From: Protaetiibacter larvae
GTDB lineage: Bacteria; Actinomycetota; Actinomycetes; Actinomycetales; Microbacteriaceae
Reading direction: 5' to 3'
Length of the DNA stretch: 64,000 nucleotides
NCBI RefSeq assembly: GCF_008365275.1
Contig: NZ_CP043504.1
Location: 2,046,001 to 2,110,000, forward strand
In this document: in pieces, positions 63,254 through 64,000 of the stretch
How positions within the stretch are numbered: the stretch's first letter is position 1
Layout: each line of letters starts with the position of its first letter
Position numbers and translations under genes: made by a program
The notes under the pieces: model-generated
Database searches by the model: none
What the model saw: the letters and a program-made list of their open reading frames with translations, nothing else
Told to the model about the DNA's origin: nothing

Positions 63254-63297
63254 CCCCCGTTCGGGGACATGACGCTCCCTCGGCTGCTCGCTAGCGT
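63254..63297 (+). promoter_or_regulatory. CCCC/GGGG promoter element upstream of 63316
   Basis: CCCCC-GTTC-GGGG (63254-63266), 24 bases, then CTAGCGT with TAGCGT as -10 at 63292-63297. The distance to the ATG at 63316 is 18 bases. Confidence 0.65.
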
Positions 63298-63315
63298 GAA
63301 CAAGGGATCGCACGA

Positions 63316-64000
63316 ATGGGGGTCGGCGTGAAGGGTTTCGGCGTTTTCGTCATCATCGTCGGCGTGCTCGCGCTCGCCGGCGGGGTCGCCCTCGGCTTCC
63401 TCCCGGTCAGCTACGACCCGATCGGCGACCCGATCGACTGCGGGAGCTTCGTGGCCACCGCGTGGGCAGGCGGTACCCTGTACACCGCCTGCCTCCCGGC
63501 GCTCTTCAGCTACGCGTGGATGATCCCGACGGCGGGCCTGGCCGGCATCGTGCTGGTGCTCATCGGTGCGCTCCTCATGCAGTCCGGTCGCATCCGCGAA
63601 CTGCGCAACACCCTCGCCTACGCCCGGACCTCCCAGGGCGGTGTCGGTGCGGGCTCCACGCGCACGCTCAGCGGCAACGGGGTCCCCGTGGGCACGAGCT
63701 CGGGCGGGGTGACGAGCTCCGCGCAGGCGAGCTACGCCGCGCAGCTCGGGTACACGCGCGCGGCGACCGCCGCAGTGCGTGCGCCCGAGACGCCGGGCTA
63801 CGGCAGCACTCCCGGCACCCTGGTCACGCCGTCCGCCACGTATGCCGCGCCCCCGATCCCGGCGCCCACCGGCCCCGAGCCGCACGCCTTCGCGACGATG
63901 GCGCCGCCCGCACCCGAACCCGCCATGCATCCGAGCCTGCCGCCGCAGCAGGCGCCGGCGGCCGCACAGCCGGCGTACCAGGGGCAGACCCTCCACCCGC
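63316..64000 (+). CDS. Membrane protein with Pro/Ala-rich tail, 3' end beyond the window
   Basis: The frame from the ATG at 63316 (GTG at 63328 also possible) is open to the end, giving 228 residues. Two membrane helices (about 8-28 and 68-90) enclose an outside loop with two cysteines (DPIDCGSFVA and LYTACLPAL), as in the small membrane protein at 55250. A long Ser/Gly/Ala/Pro-rich cytosolic tail follows. No DUF2510 domain is seen at the N-terminus. It shares the promoter motif of its neighbours. No family recognised. Confidence 0.75.
   Translation, partial: MGVGVKGFGVFVIIVGVLALAGGVALGFLPVSYDPIGDPIDCGSFVATAWAGGTLYTACLPALFSYAWMIPTAGLAGIVLVLIGALLMQSGRIRELRNTLAYARTSQGGVGAGSTRTLSGNGVPVGTSSGGVTSSAQASYAAQLGYTRAATAAVRAPETPGYGSTPGTLVTPSATYAAPPIPAPTGPEPHAFATMAPPAPEPAMHPSLPPQQAPAAAQPAYQGQTLHP

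Overview
The window is about 64 kb of very GC-rich DNA. It has short intergenic gaps, many GTG starts and many ATGA/GTGA stop-start overlaps. Gene content (a glycyl-tRNA synthetase of the single-chain type, DUF2510 proteins, a DUF3516 helicase, a WS/DGAT-type acyltransferase, an Ada-AlkA fusion, a lone LigD-type polymerase domain) points to a high-GC Gram-positive actinobacterium, most likely of the Microbacteriaceae. That placement is inference; no rRNA gene is present.

Region 1 (about 0.6-23 kb) is a Wzx/Wzy-type extracellular polysaccharide locus. It holds the initiating polyprenyl-phosphate sugar transferase (19512-21014), a fused PssD/PssE-like glycosyltransferase, six further glycosyltransferases, two hexapeptide acetyltransferases, UDP-glucose dehydrogenase (so a uronic acid is likely), a Wzz-like chain-length protein without a kinase domain, a Wzy-like polymerase and a Wzx flippase. 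Tucked into the same operons are exported proteins (two paralogous right-handed beta-helix proteins, an SGNH-hydrolase lipoprotein, a subtilisin) and, unexpectedly, a wax-ester-synthase/DGAT-family acyltransferase. Two long operons diverge from the 11612-11876 gap.

Region 2 (23-45.8 kb) is mostly housekeeping: a CPBP protease, glyS, an unknown lipoprotein, a class V aminotransferase divergent from a LysR regulator, the operon nrtR-nadA-nadB-nadC-cysteine desulfurase for NAD synthesis, two SDR dehydrogenases, a FAD-linked oxidase, Ada-AlkA DNA repair, an alpha/beta hydrolase and a LigD polymerase domain. Several intergenic and even intragenic repeats occur here: a 21-bp/40-bp inverted repeat cluster at 29404-29758, a palindromic element inserted in frame in nadB, and a related copy at 41339-41373.

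Region 3 (46.0-52.15 kb) is a degraded Rhs/YD-repeat polymorphic-toxin locus on the minus strand. It has three Rhs core fragments, one intact toxin tip with a candidate immunity gene, one toxin tip cut by an IS3-family element whose small membrane immunity candidate survives, and unrecognised genes of visibly lower GC.

Region 4 (52.15-64 kb) holds aspartate ammonia-lyase, a PiT phosphate transporter, a DUF3516 helicase, and then four successive proteins that start with the short WYPDP...WW...WT (DUF2510) domain, followed by a membrane protein cut by the window end. Four plus-strand genes of this region share a promoter-like arrangement (CCCC-N4/5-GGGG, 24-25 bases, CTAGNNT), which suggests a common regulon.
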